Positions 18,180-26,707 of a DNA stretch of 64,000 bases are shown in pieces; the stretch's first letter is position 1; every line of letters begins with the position of its first letter. Made by a program: the position numbers and the translations under genes. Source of the DNA: Tistlia consotensis USBA 355 (GTDB taxonomy: Bacteria; Pseudomonadota; Alphaproteobacteria; Kiloniellales; DSM-21159); NCBI RefSeq assembly GCF_900177295.1, contig NZ_FWZX01000020.1, forward strand, positions 1 to 64,000, given 5' to 3'. Below the pieces are notes generated by a model, which saw only the letters and a list, made by a program, of their open reading frames with translations, was not told the origin of the DNA and ran no database searches.

Positions 18180-19169
18180 ATGACCCGCTGCCTGCTGACC
18201 GAGCCGATCCATCCCGAGGGCGTCGCCCGCCTGGAGGCCGCCGGCCTCGTCGTCGAGCGCCTGGCCGCCCCGGACCGCGCCCTGCTGGCCGAGGCGCTGC
18301 CGCGCGCCGAGGCGGTGATCACCCGGATCTTCGGCCTGACCGCCGGGGAGATCGCCCTCGCCGGCGGCCTCAGGGTGATCGGCAAGCACGGCGTCGGCTT
18401 CGACATGATCGACGTCGCCGCCGCCGCGCGCCGCGGCATCCCGGTGATCTTCACACCCGGCGCCAACGCCCGCAGCGTCGCCGAGGCCGCCCTCGCCTTC
18501 CTCTTCGCCCTGGCCCGCGAGCTGCTGCCGGCCGACCGGGCGCTGCGCGACGGCGACGCCGCCTACAAGGGCCGGGCCCGGCCAAGGGAGCTGGCCGGGC
18601 TGACCCTGGCGGTGCTCGGCTACGGCGCGACCGGCCGGACCCTCGCCGGCCTCGCCGCCGGTCTCGGACTGACGGTCAAGGTCTGGGCCCGACCGGGCCG
18701 CGCCGCGGCGATCGCCGCCGACGGCCACGCGCCCGCCGGCGACCTCGAGGCCCTGCTGGCCGAGGCCGACGCCGTCTCGCTGCACCTGCCGCTGACCGAC
18801 GAGACCCGCGGCCTGATCTCGGCGGAGCGGCTGGCGCGGATGAAGCCCGACGCCTTCCTGATCAACACCAGCCGCGGCGGCCTGGTCGACGAGGCGGCCC
18901 TGGCCGCGGCCCTGACCGCGGGCCGGCTCGGCGGCGCCGGCCTCGACGACCTGACGCCGGCCATGGCCGCGCCCGGCTCGCCGCTGCTGCGGGCGCCGAA
19001 CTGCCTGGTCAGCCCCCACACCGCCGCCTCGACCGACGGCGCGCTCAGGGCCATGAGCCTGGCCTGCGTCGAGCAGGTTCTGGCGGTGCTGGCCGGCCGG
19101 CGCCCGAGCCATCTCGTGGTCCCGGCGGTCTGGCCCGAGGGCGCTGAGGGTCCGCGGCCGGTCGGGTGA
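18180..19169 (+). CDS. D-2-hydroxyacid dehydrogenase family protein
   Basis: 329 residues of the phosphoglycerate dehydrogenase-like superfamily. The Rossmann motif is GYGATG (in LAVLGYGATGRTLAG), followed by KVWARPG, where an Arg replaces the Asp that favours NAD, so NADP use is possible. The catalytic Arg is in NTSRGGLVDEAAL and the catalytic His in VSPHTAAST. The region that normally carries the catalytic Glu (DVFxxEP) reads DDLTPAMAAPGSPL here and has no Glu. This may alter or abolish the standard reaction. It lies alone, divergent from the glutamine synthetase-like gene, and converges on the SDR gene across a long hairpin. Substrate unknown. Confidence 0.85.
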   Translation: MTRCLLTEPIHPEGVARLEAAGLVVERLAAPDRALLAEALPRAEAVITRIFGLTAGEIALAGGLRVIGKHGVGFDMIDVAAAARRGIPVIFTPGANARSVAEAALAFLFALARELLPADRALRDGDAAYKGRARPRELAGLTLAVLGYGATGRTLAGLAAGLGLTVKVWARPGRAAAIAADGHAPAGDLEALLAEADAVSLHLPLTDETRGLISAERLARMKPDAFLINTSRGGLVDEAALAAALTAGRLGGAGLDDLTPAMAAPGSPLLRAPNCLVSPHTAASTDGALRAMSLACVEQVLAVLAGRRPSHLVVPAVWPEGAEGPRPVG

Positions 19170-19193
19170 GCGGCGAGACGATCCGGCGCGAGC

Positions 19194-19340
19194 GGCCCCC
19201 TCACCCTCCCACGCTTCGCGTGGGCCCCTCCCTCTCCCCGAAGGGGCGAGGGATCGACAAGGGCGCTCGGTGCGTACCCTCGCCCCTCGGGGGAGAGGGA
19301 GGGGCCCGCGGCCGTCAGGCCGTGGGAGGGTGAGGGGGCC
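19194..19340. repeat. Asymmetric long hairpin element (copy 1)
   Basis: Left arm 19194-19252 and right arm 19276-19340 pair over most of their length around a 24-base loop. Each arm carries its own small inner hairpin (CCCACGCTTCGCGTGGG on the left, CGCGGCCGTCAGGCCGTG on the right). The whole element recurs at 37564-37705 in the opposite orientation with about one mismatch per arm. It lies between converging genes and probably ends transcription in both directions. Confidence 0.85.
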
Positions 19341-19408
19341 GCCGGCTACTCCCCGGCCAGCTCCAGCACCGCCTCCGCCTTGCGCCGCGCCCGCCTTCGC
19401 CGAAGCGC

Positions 19409-20164
19409 TCAGATCGTCCGCCCGCCGTCGACCGGGAAGACCACGCCGGTGACCATCGAGGCCTCGTCGGAGGCGAGGTAGAGCGCGGCGTTGGCGATGT
19501 CCTGGGGCTTGCTCATCCGGCCGAGCGGAATGGTCGCCAGGAACTTCGCCCGCAGCTCCGGGCTGTCGCCGCCCATGAAGGTCGTCGTCAGGCCGGTCTC
19601 GCCGATCACCGGCGCGATGCAGTTGACCCGGATGTTGTCCTTGGCCAGCTCGGCCGCCATCGACTGCGACAGGGTGTTCACCGCGCCCTTGGTCGCGTTG
19701 TACCAGCTGAGCCCCGCGCGCGGGCTGATGCCGGCGGTCGAGCCGATATTGACGACGACGCCGTGGCCCCGGGCGCGCATCACCGGCAGCGTCGCCCGGG
19801 TCATGTGGTAGATCGACTTGACGTTGACCGCGAAGACCTTGTCGAAGCTGGCCTCGTCGACCTCCAGCATCGGCTGGTTGCGGTGGCTCCAGCCGGCATT
19901 GTTGACGACAATGTCGACCCCGCCGAAGGTCGCCAGCATGCGCTCGACCGCGGCGGCGACCGCCGGGCCGGAGGTCACGTCGCACGTGATCGCGAGCGCC
20001 TTGCCGCCGTCCGCGGCGATCTCCGCGGCGACCCGCTCGGCGCCGGCCTTGTCGATGTCGAGCACCGCGACCTCCGCGCCCTCGCGCGCGAAGGTCTTCG
20101 CGATCGCCTCGCCGAAGCCGGACGCGGCCCCCGTGACCAGTGCCGTCTTGCCCTCGAGCCGCAT
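19409..20164 (-). CDS. SDR-family oxidoreductase
   Basis: 251 residues, the normal length for a classical short-chain dehydrogenase. Cofactor motif TGAASGFGEAIAKTF near the N-terminus, NNAGWSH in the middle, and catalytic Ser/Tyr/Lys in GSTAGISPRAGLSWYNATKG. An acidic residue ends the second strand (AVLDIDKAG), which favours NAD. The PxxxTGL region and C-terminal PVDGGRTI are also typical of FabG-like alcohol or 3-hydroxyacyl dehydrogenases. It starts 229 bp from the divergent FecR gene. No operon partner is seen and the substrate is unknown. Confidence 0.88.
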   Translation of the reverse strand: MRLEGKTALVTGAASGFGEAIAKTFAREGAEVAVLDIDKAGAERVAAEIAADGGKALAITCDVTSGPAVAAAVERMLATFGGVDIVVNNAGWSHRNQPMLEVDEASFDKVFAVNVKSIYHMTRATLPVMRARGHGVVVNIGSTAGISPRAGLSWYNATKGAVNTLSQSMAAELAKDNIRVNCIAPVIGETGLTTTFMGGDSPELRAKFLATIPLGRMSKPQDIANAALYLASDEASMVTGVVFPVDGGRTI

Positions 20165-20392
20165 GCCGCCGCCTCCCTCGCTCCGCTTGTGATGCGCCGT
20201 TCTACAGCGGGAAGTGCCGCGGGATCACCCCCCTCCGTCAGGGGCAGGCGAAACGGCGACCGGAGGTGGCGGTGGCGGCGGAAGGCAGCGCGGCGCCCCG
20301 GCCCGCAGGGCGCGAGACCGACCGGAACGAAACCCGGGACGGTCGAAGGCCGCTTGCCCGGCGCCGCGATCTGCGTCACGGTGCCACACAGG

Positions 20393-20875
20393 ATGGGTGG
20401 GGGAAATCAACTTCTGCGCGCCGCCGCGGCGGCCTTCTTGGTGGTGGCATGCCTTTGGCAGCCGGTCGTCGATGCGCGCGCCGACAGCCTGCCGATCGGC
20501 GTCGTCAAGACCGCCCAGGGCAAGGTCGAGCTGCTTCGCGGCAGCGACTCTATCGTCGCCGAGGTCGGCTCCGACGTTCACCTGAAGGATCGCCTGCGCA
20601 CCGGAGCGGACGGGTCCGTGGGCGTGACGCTCGACGACGGCACGCTGATCTCCCTCGGGCCGAACTCGCTCTTCGAGTTCAGCGAGTTCGAGTATGCGCC
20701 GCAGCGCGGAGCCTTCGGCTTCCTCGGCTCGGCACTCGGCGGGACCATGGTCTATTCCTCCGGCAAGGTCGGCAAGCTGGCGCCCGAGAAGACCCGGATC
20801 CGGACGCCGATCTCGGTGATCGCGGTCCGCGGCACGCGCTTCGCCGTGCGCCTGCCGGAAGCCTCGGGGAACTGA
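20393..20875 (+). CDS. FecR domain-containing secreted protein
   Basis: 160 residues. A signal peptide spans about 1-30 (LLRAAAAAFLVVACL, cut after ARA). The rest is a FecR domain: VGSDVHLKDRLRTGADGSVG, LDDGTLISLGPNS, and TPISVIAVRGTRFAV at the end. Stand-alone periplasmic FecR domains of this kind are often encoded beside OmpA/CHASE2 proteins, as here. ATG 20393 was chosen as the last start before the signal peptide; a GTG at 20381 in the same frame is possible and the ribosome site is weak. The stop is 3 bp before the OmpA lipoprotein gene, so the two are coupled. Confidence 0.82.
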   Translation: MGGGNQLLRAAAAAFLVVACLWQPVVDARADSLPIGVVKTAQGKVELLRGSDSIVAEVGSDVHLKDRLRTGADGSVGVTLDDGTLISLGPNSLFEFSEFEYAPQRGAFGFLGSALGGTMVYSSGKVGKLAPEKTRIRTPISVIAVRGTRFAVRLPEASGN

Positions 20876-20878
20876 GCG

Positions 20879-21913
20879 ATGGCCGGCGGCTCGCCCAGGC
20901 GCTCCGGCTTCGCGGCGCTCGTCGCGGCTCTCGCCCTGTCCGCCTGCACCGCCGGGCCGTTCGATGCCGGCCGCCTGGCGACCGCCAAGCCGCCCGAATC
21001 CGCTTTCGACCGCGTGCTCGTCCAGGAGTACGTCCAGCTCGGCGACCTCGAGCGGGCGGAGGAGGACTGGCAGGACGCGGCGGGCTTCTACCGGCGGGCC
21101 GAGCAGGTCGCCGCGGCCGAGCGCGTCGAGCCGGAAGCGCTGGAGGCGCGCGATCTCCCGGCGGCCGACCGACCGGTGCTGGCGGCGGCGCGCGACCGCC
21201 TGACCCGTGCGCTCGCGGGCGGCGCCCGGGCGCTGACCCCCGAGGCGGCGGCACGGGCCCAGGCCGGCTTCGACTGCTGGATGCAGGAGCAGGAGGAGGC
21301 GCACCAGCCCGACGACATCGCCGCCTGCCGGCAGGCCTTCGAGACCGCCATGGCGGAGGTCGAGCGGAGCCTCAACGGCGCGGTCGTCGTGCTGCTGGCC
21401 GATGCCCACGGCGCGGTCGGCGCCGTCGACCTGAGCAATGCCCGGGGCTCCGTGACGCTCTCGTCCCTGCGCGCCACCGCGGTCGTCCCGGGCGCCGGCG
21501 CGGCGCCGGACGCCGCCGGCACTCTCGCATCGCAGGACGTCGAGGAGATCTTCGGCCGCGCCCTTGCCGCCCAGCCGGCGGCACCGGTCACGGTCCGCCT
21601 CTACTTCGAGACCGGGACCGACCGCCTGACGCCGGCGTCGCAGGCCGAGCTGCCGGCGATCCTCGACCTGATCCGCAAGCGGGTCGTGCCCGGCGTCGAG
21701 ATCGCCGGCCATACCGACCGGGTCGGCTCCGCGACGATCAACGATCGCCTCGCGCTGCGCCGCGCCGAGCTGGTCCGGGACATGGTCCTGAAGCTGGGGG
21801 TTCCGTCCCGCCTCGTGCGGGTCGAATCCTTCGGCGAACGCGATCCGGTGATACCGACCGCGGACGGCGTCGACGAGCCGCGCAATCGGCGTGTCGAAAT
21901 AACCGTGCGCTGA
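20879..21913 (+). CDS. OmpA-domain lipoprotein
   Basis: 344 residues. The N-terminus has a lipobox LALSAC with lipidation at C23. A helical middle region (about 40-160, rich in Glu/Ala) may be a tetratricopeptide-like or coiled segment. Residues about 240-344 are an OmpA C-terminal peptidoglycan-binding domain (YFETGTDRLTPAS, EIAGHTDRVGSATINDRLAL, NRRVEITVR). It should sit in the outer membrane and hold the cell wall. It is the middle gene of a FecR-OmpA-CHASE2 kinase set; the next gene starts 13 bp on. Confidence 0.86.
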   Translation: MAGGSPRRSGFAALVAALALSACTAGPFDAGRLATAKPPESAFDRVLVQEYVQLGDLERAEEDWQDAAGFYRRAEQVAAAERVEPEALEARDLPAADRPVLAAARDRLTRALAGGARALTPEAAARAQAGFDCWMQEQEEAHQPDDIAACRQAFETAMAEVERSLNGAVVVLLADAHGAVGAVDLSNARGSVTLSSLRATAVVPGAGAAPDAAGTLASQDVEEIFGRALAAQPAAPVTVRLYFETGTDRLTPASQAELPAILDLIRKRVVPGVEIAGHTDRVGSATINDRLALRRAELVRDMVLKLGVPSRLVRVESFGERDPVIPTADGVDEPRNRRVEITVR

Positions 21914-21926
21914 CCGGCCTGTCGTG

Positions 21927-24755
21927 ATGCGGCGGCTCCAGCGGCGCATCCGGACCGACAGCGCGCCGGGCATGCCTGCCGCGCGGGCCGGTGCGTTCGG
22001 TCCCGAGCCGCCGCCGGTCACCCCGAAACGCAGCCCCCTGGTCGGCGCTGCGTTGCTGGCGATTCTCCTGCTCGCCTGGTCCGCCGACCTGACGCCGATC
22101 GCCGCCCTGCGGCTCTGGGGCTTCGATCTCGCCTCGTCGCTGCGCCCGGAAGCCGCCGGGAACCCGCAGGTGGCGGCGGTCGAGATCGACGACGAGAGCC
22201 TCGCCAGGGACGGCCGGTGGCCCTGGCCGCGCGACCTGCTCGGCAGGGTCGTGGCACGGCTGGCCGAGCAGGGCGCCGCCGCTGTCGTGCTCGACATCCT
22301 GCTGGCCGAACCCGACCGCCTGGGCGAGCGCGACGCCTCCCTGGCGTCGGCGATGGCGCTCCTGCCGGTGGTGTCGGGGGCCGCGGTCCCGGCCAGCCTT
22401 CCCCTGTCGGCGGAGCGCGACCCGATCGTCGGACGCTTCGCGACCCGCGGCGTGCCGGATCTCGCGCGCCTGCCCCACGCGAGCGCCATCCTGCGCGCCC
22501 TGCCGGTGCTCGAGGGCGCCGCCGCCGGCGTCGGGCTGGTCAACCTCTATCCGGATCTCGACGGCGCGACCCGGACGGTGCCCGGCGCCGTCGCCGTCGG
22601 CGCGAGGCTGGTCCCCGGCCTGGCGATCGAGGCGGTGCGCGTCGCCGCGGGCGCGCCGAACCTGATCCTCGAGATGCCGACGCGGCTGGGCGCGGAGGGC
22701 ATAGCGATCGCCGGCCACCTGGTGCCGACCGACGCCCGCGGCCGGATCTGGATCGATTCCCGGAACCCCGACCGGATACCGGTCGTCGCCGCGCACCGGC
22801 TGCTGTCGGGCGAGACGCCGGACGCCGAGGTCGCCGGCCGAGTGGTCGTGCTGGGCGTCTCGGCCTCCGGCATCGCGGCCACGCTGCGGACCGCGTCCGG
22901 CAAGGGCGTGCCGAGCTCCCTGTTCCAGGCGATGGCGGTGGATTCGATTCTGTCCGGGACCGTGATGGAGCGGCCGCCGGTCATGCCGCTCGTCGAGGCC
23001 GGCGTCGCCGTGGCGCTCGGCTTGGCGATCGTGGCGGCCTCACCCTGGCTCAGCCTGCCCCTGCTCGCCGCGCTCGCCGCCGGGCTGGCGGCAGGGCTGG
23101 CGGCAGGGGCGGCCGCGCTGGCGCTCGGGACGGGCCTGCTGGCGGACGCGAGCTTTCCCCTGCTCACGGGCCTGGTGCTGACCGGCCAGGTCGCCGTCGT
23201 CCGGCTGCGCGAGCAGATCCTCATCCGACGCCAGCAGTCGGCGATCCTGGCGCGCCAGGATGCCTACATGCGGCAGGTCGTGGACGCGAGCTTCGACGCC
23301 ATCGTCACGGTCGATGCCGAGGCCCGCATCCTCACGGCGAACGCCGGCGCCGAGCGGCTGTTCGGCGTCCCGCTGCGCGACCTGCCCGGCAGGCGCATCG
23401 ACGAGCTGCTCACCGGCTTCTGGGCCGAGGCCATGGGCGACCAGGCCGACCAGCGGGCCCTGGGCGACGCGGCCCGCAGCCGGCAGGTGATCGCCGCGAC
23501 CGCCGTCCACTCGCAGGGCGCGCGGATACCGGTCGAGATGACCATTGCCGAGACCGAGATGGAGCAGCCGGTCTTCGCGATCGTGCTGCGCGACATCAGC
23601 GCCCGGATCGGCGCCGAGGAGGCGGCGCGCCGGGCCGGCGAGCGGCTGCACGACGGCGTCGGGCGGATCACCGACGGCTTCGCCCTGTTCGGACCCGACC
23701 GGCGCCTGGTGGTCTGCAACGCCCGCTTCGTCGCGATGCTCGGCGAGGCCGGCGCCGACGCCGCGCCCGGCGTCCGCTACGACAGCCTGATGGCGCGCTA
23801 CGCGCGCAGCGCCGGTGCGCCGGTTGATGCCGCGGCGCGGACCGACGCCTGGCTGTCGGAGCGCATGGAGGCCTTCTCGACCGGCCGACCGCCTCGGATC
23901 CAGGAGTGCCTCGACGGCCGCTGGTTCCGAATCGACGAGCGGCCGACCGCCGAAGGCGGCCTCGTCGGCGTCTATTCCGACATCACGGAGCTGAAGCGCC
24001 ACGAGATGGAGATGGCGGAGGCCATGCACCGCGCCGAGGCCGCCAGCTTGGCGAAATCGGAGTTCCTGGCGAACATGAGCCACGAGCTGAGGACGCCGCT
24101 CAACGCCGTGATCGGCTTCGCGGACCTGATGAAGCGGGAGCTCTTCGGGCCGCTCGGCAACGAGCACTACCGCTCCTACGTGGCCGACATCATCGAGAGC
24201 GGCTCGAAGCTGCTGGCGATGATCGAGTCGATCCTGGAATTCGCACGGTCCGAGCAGAAGGAGCTCACCAGGCCTGCGGGGCAGAGCCGGCTGGACGAGG
24301 TCGTCGGCGCGGTGCTGCGCGACCTCCATCCGACGGCGCTGGAGCAGCGGGTCGATCTGCAGACCGACCTCGACGACGGCCTGCCGGCCCTGGCGGTCGA
24401 CGCCTCGGTCCTCTACCAGATCCTGCAGAACCTGGTGTCGAACGCGATCAAGTTCTCGAAGCCCGGAACCGCGGTCCGCGTCCGGACCTTCGTCGATGCC
24501 GACGGCGGCCCCGCGATGGCGGTCAAGGATCGCGGGATCGGGATCCCGGCGGAGCTGATCGACCGGCTGACCCAGCCGTTCTGGCAGCGCCAGAGCGCGC
24601 TGGTCCGCTCCCACGAGGGCGTCGGACTGGGCCTCGCCATCGTCAAGTCGCACGTCGACAACCTGAAGGGAGAGCTGGTGTTCGAGAGCCGGGTCGGCGA
24701 AGGCACCACGGCGACCGTGCACCTGCCGGCGACCTGCCTGGCCGAGCCGGTCTGA
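21927..24755 (+). CDS. CHASE2-PAS-PAS sensor histidine kinase
   Basis: 942 residues. One membrane helix (about 38-58) is followed by an extracytoplasmic CHASE2 domain (about 60-345: VAAVEIDDESLARDGRWPWPR), then about three helices (350-425). Two PAS domains follow (about 445-560 and 575-690). The HisKA domain carries the phospho-acceptor at H719 (FLANMSHELRTPLNAVIGF). The HATPase has NLVSNAIKFS, DRGIGIP and GVGLGLAIVK. CHASE2 is a presumed periplasmic sensor. No response regulator gene is adjacent, so its partner is elsewhere. ATG 21927 or GTG 21924 could start it. Its position after FecR and OmpA genes suggests it reads an envelope signal relayed by them. Confidence 0.92.
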   Translation: MRRLQRRIRTDSAPGMPAARAGAFGPEPPPVTPKRSPLVGAALLAILLLAWSADLTPIAALRLWGFDLASSLRPEAAGNPQVAAVEIDDESLARDGRWPWPRDLLGRVVARLAEQGAAAVVLDILLAEPDRLGERDASLASAMALLPVVSGAAVPASLPLSAERDPIVGRFATRGVPDLARLPHASAILRALPVLEGAAAGVGLVNLYPDLDGATRTVPGAVAVGARLVPGLAIEAVRVAAGAPNLILEMPTRLGAEGIAIAGHLVPTDARGRIWIDSRNPDRIPVVAAHRLLSGETPDAEVAGRVVVLGVSASGIAATLRTASGKGVPSSLFQAMAVDSILSGTVMERPPVMPLVEAGVAVALGLAIVAASPWLSLPLLAALAAGLAAGLAAGAAALALGTGLLADASFPLLTGLVLTGQVAVVRLREQILIRRQQSAILARQDAYMRQVVDASFDAIVTVDAEARILTANAGAERLFGVPLRDLPGRRIDELLTGFWAEAMGDQADQRALGDAARSRQVIAATAVHSQGARIPVEMTIAETEMEQPVFAIVLRDISARIGAEEAARRAGERLHDGVGRITDGFALFGPDRRLVVCNARFVAMLGEAGADAAPGVRYDSLMARYARSAGAPVDAAARTDAWLSERMEAFSTGRPPRIQECLDGRWFRIDERPTAEGGLVGVYSDITELKRHEMEMAEAMHRAEAASLAKSEFLANMSHELRTPLNAVIGFADLMKRELFGPLGNEHYRSYVADIIESGSKLLAMIESILEFARSEQKELTRPAGQSRLDEVVGAVLRDLHPTALEQRVDLQTDLDDGLPALAVDASVLYQILQNLVSNAIKFSKPGTAVRVRTFVDADGGPAMAVKDRGIGIPAELIDRLTQPFWQRQSALVRSHEGVGLGLAIVKSHVDNLKGELVFESRVGEGTTATVHLPATCLAEPV

Positions 24756-24776
24756 GCGTGCGGACGGGGCCGCGGA

Positions 24777-25274
24777 TCATCCGCCTCGCCGCGGCCCGGC
24801 CGGTGCCGCCGGATGCCGCCGCACCAGCCGCCACTCGTGCCAGATCAGCGCCATCACGAAGAGGTCGAAGACCGTCAGGACGATCAGCCCGAGCGAGTGG
24901 CTGTAGGAGTAGCGGTAGAGCTGGTAGGCGATGAAGCCCGCCAGGGCGGCCAGCGACGCCGGGTAGGCCCAGAGCCGGTTCCGCAGCAGCCCGACGACCA
25001 GCAGGATCTTCACCAGCCCGTGGCCGAGCAGATAGGCGGCATAGAAGGACTTGGTGCCGAGCGACAGATGCTGGGCCATCTCGAGCAGCCGGTTCGCCAC
25101 GAAGTCGCGCGGGTCCTCGATCAGCTCGTCCTGGGTCAGCCGGCCGACCCAGTCGGCGATGGTCGCGGTGCTGACCAGATAGAGCGCGATGCCGCCCAGG
25201 CACTCGATCAGCGCGTGGGCGCCCTTGAGCAGCACGCTGATCTCGAAGACCTGGTGGATGCGGCGCTCGTTCAC
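24777..25274 (-). CDS. DUF2127 family membrane protein
   Basis: 165 residues with about four membrane helices. The N-terminal pattern RRIHQVFEISVLLKGAHAL and central GTKSFYAAYLLGHGLVKI are those of the DUF2127 family of small membrane proteins, whose function is unknown. Start is GTG at 25274, preceded by GCCGAGGCCGG; upstream in-frame starts would fuse it with Pro/Arg-rich sequence from the gap and are not credible. It ends 21 bp from the converging end of the CHASE2 kinase gene. It lies downstream of the second amidohydrolase on the same strand. Confidence 0.83.
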   Translation of the reverse strand: MNERRIHQVFEISVLLKGAHALIECLGGIALYLVSTATIADWVGRLTQDELIEDPRDFVANRLLEMAQHLSLGTKSFYAAYLLGHGLVKILLVVGLLRNRLWAYPASLAALAGFIAYQLYRYSYSHSLGLIVLTVFDLFVMALIWHEWRLVRRHPAAPAGPRRGG

Positions 25275-25324
25275 GGCCCGGCCTCGGCTATCGCCTCTCG
25301 AGGGCACACCGGCAGCCGCGGCGA

Positions 25325-25341
25325 GGCGGGAGCCTCCCGCC
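25325..25341. terminator. Short perfect hairpin after amidohydrolase gene
   Basis: GGCGGGAG and CTCCCGCC pair around a single base. It lies 92 bp past the amidohydrolase stop and before the DUF2127 gene on the same strand. There is no T-tract, so it may be a weak terminator or only a GC-rich palindrome. Confidence 0.3.
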
Positions 25342-25432
25342 ACGCCGCGCCCGCCCGCGACTCCTCGAGGCGAGCCTAGCCGACCCGCGGGCCGCGCCGA
25401 AGCGCCCGCGACGATCCGCGGAAGGCCGCCCC

Positions 25433-26707
25433 CTACTCCGCCGCGGCCCACTGGGCGCGGCGCGCGGCCGGGCGCTTGTGGAACTGGCCGTCCTTCATGA
25501 TCGCCAGCAGCCGGTCCCTGTCCTGCAGGATCGAGACGTCCTTCGAGGGATCGCCGTCGACCAGCAGCAGGTCGGCCAGCCAGCCGTCCTTGACCAGGCC
25601 GATCTCGGCGCCGAACAGCTCGCCGCCGAACTTCGTCGCCGCGACGATCGCCTCCATCGGCGTCCAGTCCATGAGCTTGACGAAGTGCTCCAGGTCGCGG
25701 GCATTGGTGCCGATCGGGTTCCAGGCGAAGCCGTAGTCGCCGCCGGGTAGCACGCGCACGCCACGCCTCTTCAGGGCCTTCATGTTCTCGACGCCCTTCT
25801 CCAGCTCGGCGGCGAAGAAGCGCGCGACCGGGTGGTTCTCGTCGATGCCGTAGCCGCGGCCCTCGCCGATCGCGGTCACGTAGGCCATGCCGGCGGTCGG
25901 CGCGACGAAGACCTCGTCCTTGCGCGCCTCCAGCATGTCCAGCGCCTCTTCGTCCGACAGGGTCGCGTGGTAGACGACCCGGACGCCCTGGCGGCAGCAC
26001 ATCTTGACGCTCTCGGCCGAGCGGGCGTGGGCCGCGACGTTCTTGCCCCGGCTGCGCCCGACCTCGCAGACCGCGGCGACCTCGGCCTCGTTCATGATCG
26101 TCTCGTGGGCCCGGGCGAAGGGGATGAACTCGTCGCCGGCCGGGTTGATCTTCAGGGTGTCGACGCCCTCTCGCACCATGACCCGGGCCATCTTGCGGAA
26201 CTCGTCCGGGCCGTCGCAGGGGATCGCGAAGGTCTCGCGGTGCATGTGCCAGCGGCGCACGTCGCCGAGGCCGCTGGTCGGCGTCAGCTCGGGGCTGGCG
26301 GCGCGCATGCGCGGACCCGGGATCTCGCCGGCGTCGATGGCGTTGCGGATCACGACGTCGAGCCGCGCCTTGGCCGCCGCCGCCGAGAACAGCGCGGTGA
26401 AGCCCTGGTCGAGCATCACCTTCGCGTACTTCATCGACTGCAGGGTGTGCTCCTCCGGCGGCACGTCGCCGAGCGACTCCAGGTCCGGGGTGTTGCAGAA
26501 GCTGATGTGGGCGTGGGCCTCGATCAGGCCCGGCATCAGGGTCGCGCCGCCGCCCTCGACGGCCTCTGCCCCGGCGGCCTCTGCCAGGGCCTCCCCGGCC
26601 CTGGCGACCTTGCGGATCCGGTTGCCGCGCACCAGCACCTGGCCGTCGAAGGGCTCAGCGCCGCTGCCGTCGATGACGCGCACCCCGGTGAACAGAACGT
26701 CGGTCAT
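25433..26707 (-). CDS. Metal-dependent amidohydrolase family protein (paralogue)
   Basis: 424 residues, closely related to the amidohydrolase at 12367-13683 (shared PPEEHTL, RLDVVIRNAI, HARSAESVKMC, DEEALDMLEA and RVLPGGDYGFAW). Metal-site motifs are EAHAHISF, a candidate lysine in TLKINPAG, HAR and YHAT. It lacks the Gly-rich insert of its relative. GAGGAGAGCC precedes the ATG. It is divergent from the ABC/dihydroxyacetone kinase operon across a 344-bp AT-richer region. A single ACTAAAC half-site at 26758-26764 near its start matches the operator of that operon, so the two may share a regulator. Substrate unknown. Confidence 0.88.
   Translation of the reverse strand: MTDVLFTGVRVIDGSGAEPFDGQVLVRGNRIRKVARAGEALAEAAGAEAVEGGGATLMPGLIEAHAHISFCNTPDLESLGDVPPEEHTLQSMKYAKVMLDQGFTALFSAAAAKARLDVVIRNAIDAGEIPGPRMRAASPELTPTSGLGDVRRWHMHRETFAIPCDGPDEFRKMARVMVREGVDTLKINPAGDEFIPFARAHETIMNEAEVAAVCEVGRSRGKNVAAHARSAESVKMCCRQGVRVVYHATLSDEEALDMLEARKDEVFVAPTAGMAYVTAIGEGRGYGIDENHPVARFFAAELEKGVENMKALKRRGVRVLPGGDYGFAWNPIGTNARDLEHFVKLMDWTPMEAIVAATKFGGELFGAEIGLVKDGWLADLLLVDGDPSKDVSILQDRDRLLAIMKDGQFHKRPAARRAQWAAAE

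Noticed and set aside
20165-20392. Possible riboswitch or structured leader in the 228-bp SDR/FecR divergent region
   Set aside because: The GC-rich sequence can fold, but no conserved riboswitch core (cobalamin, glycine, SAM or others) could be matched.
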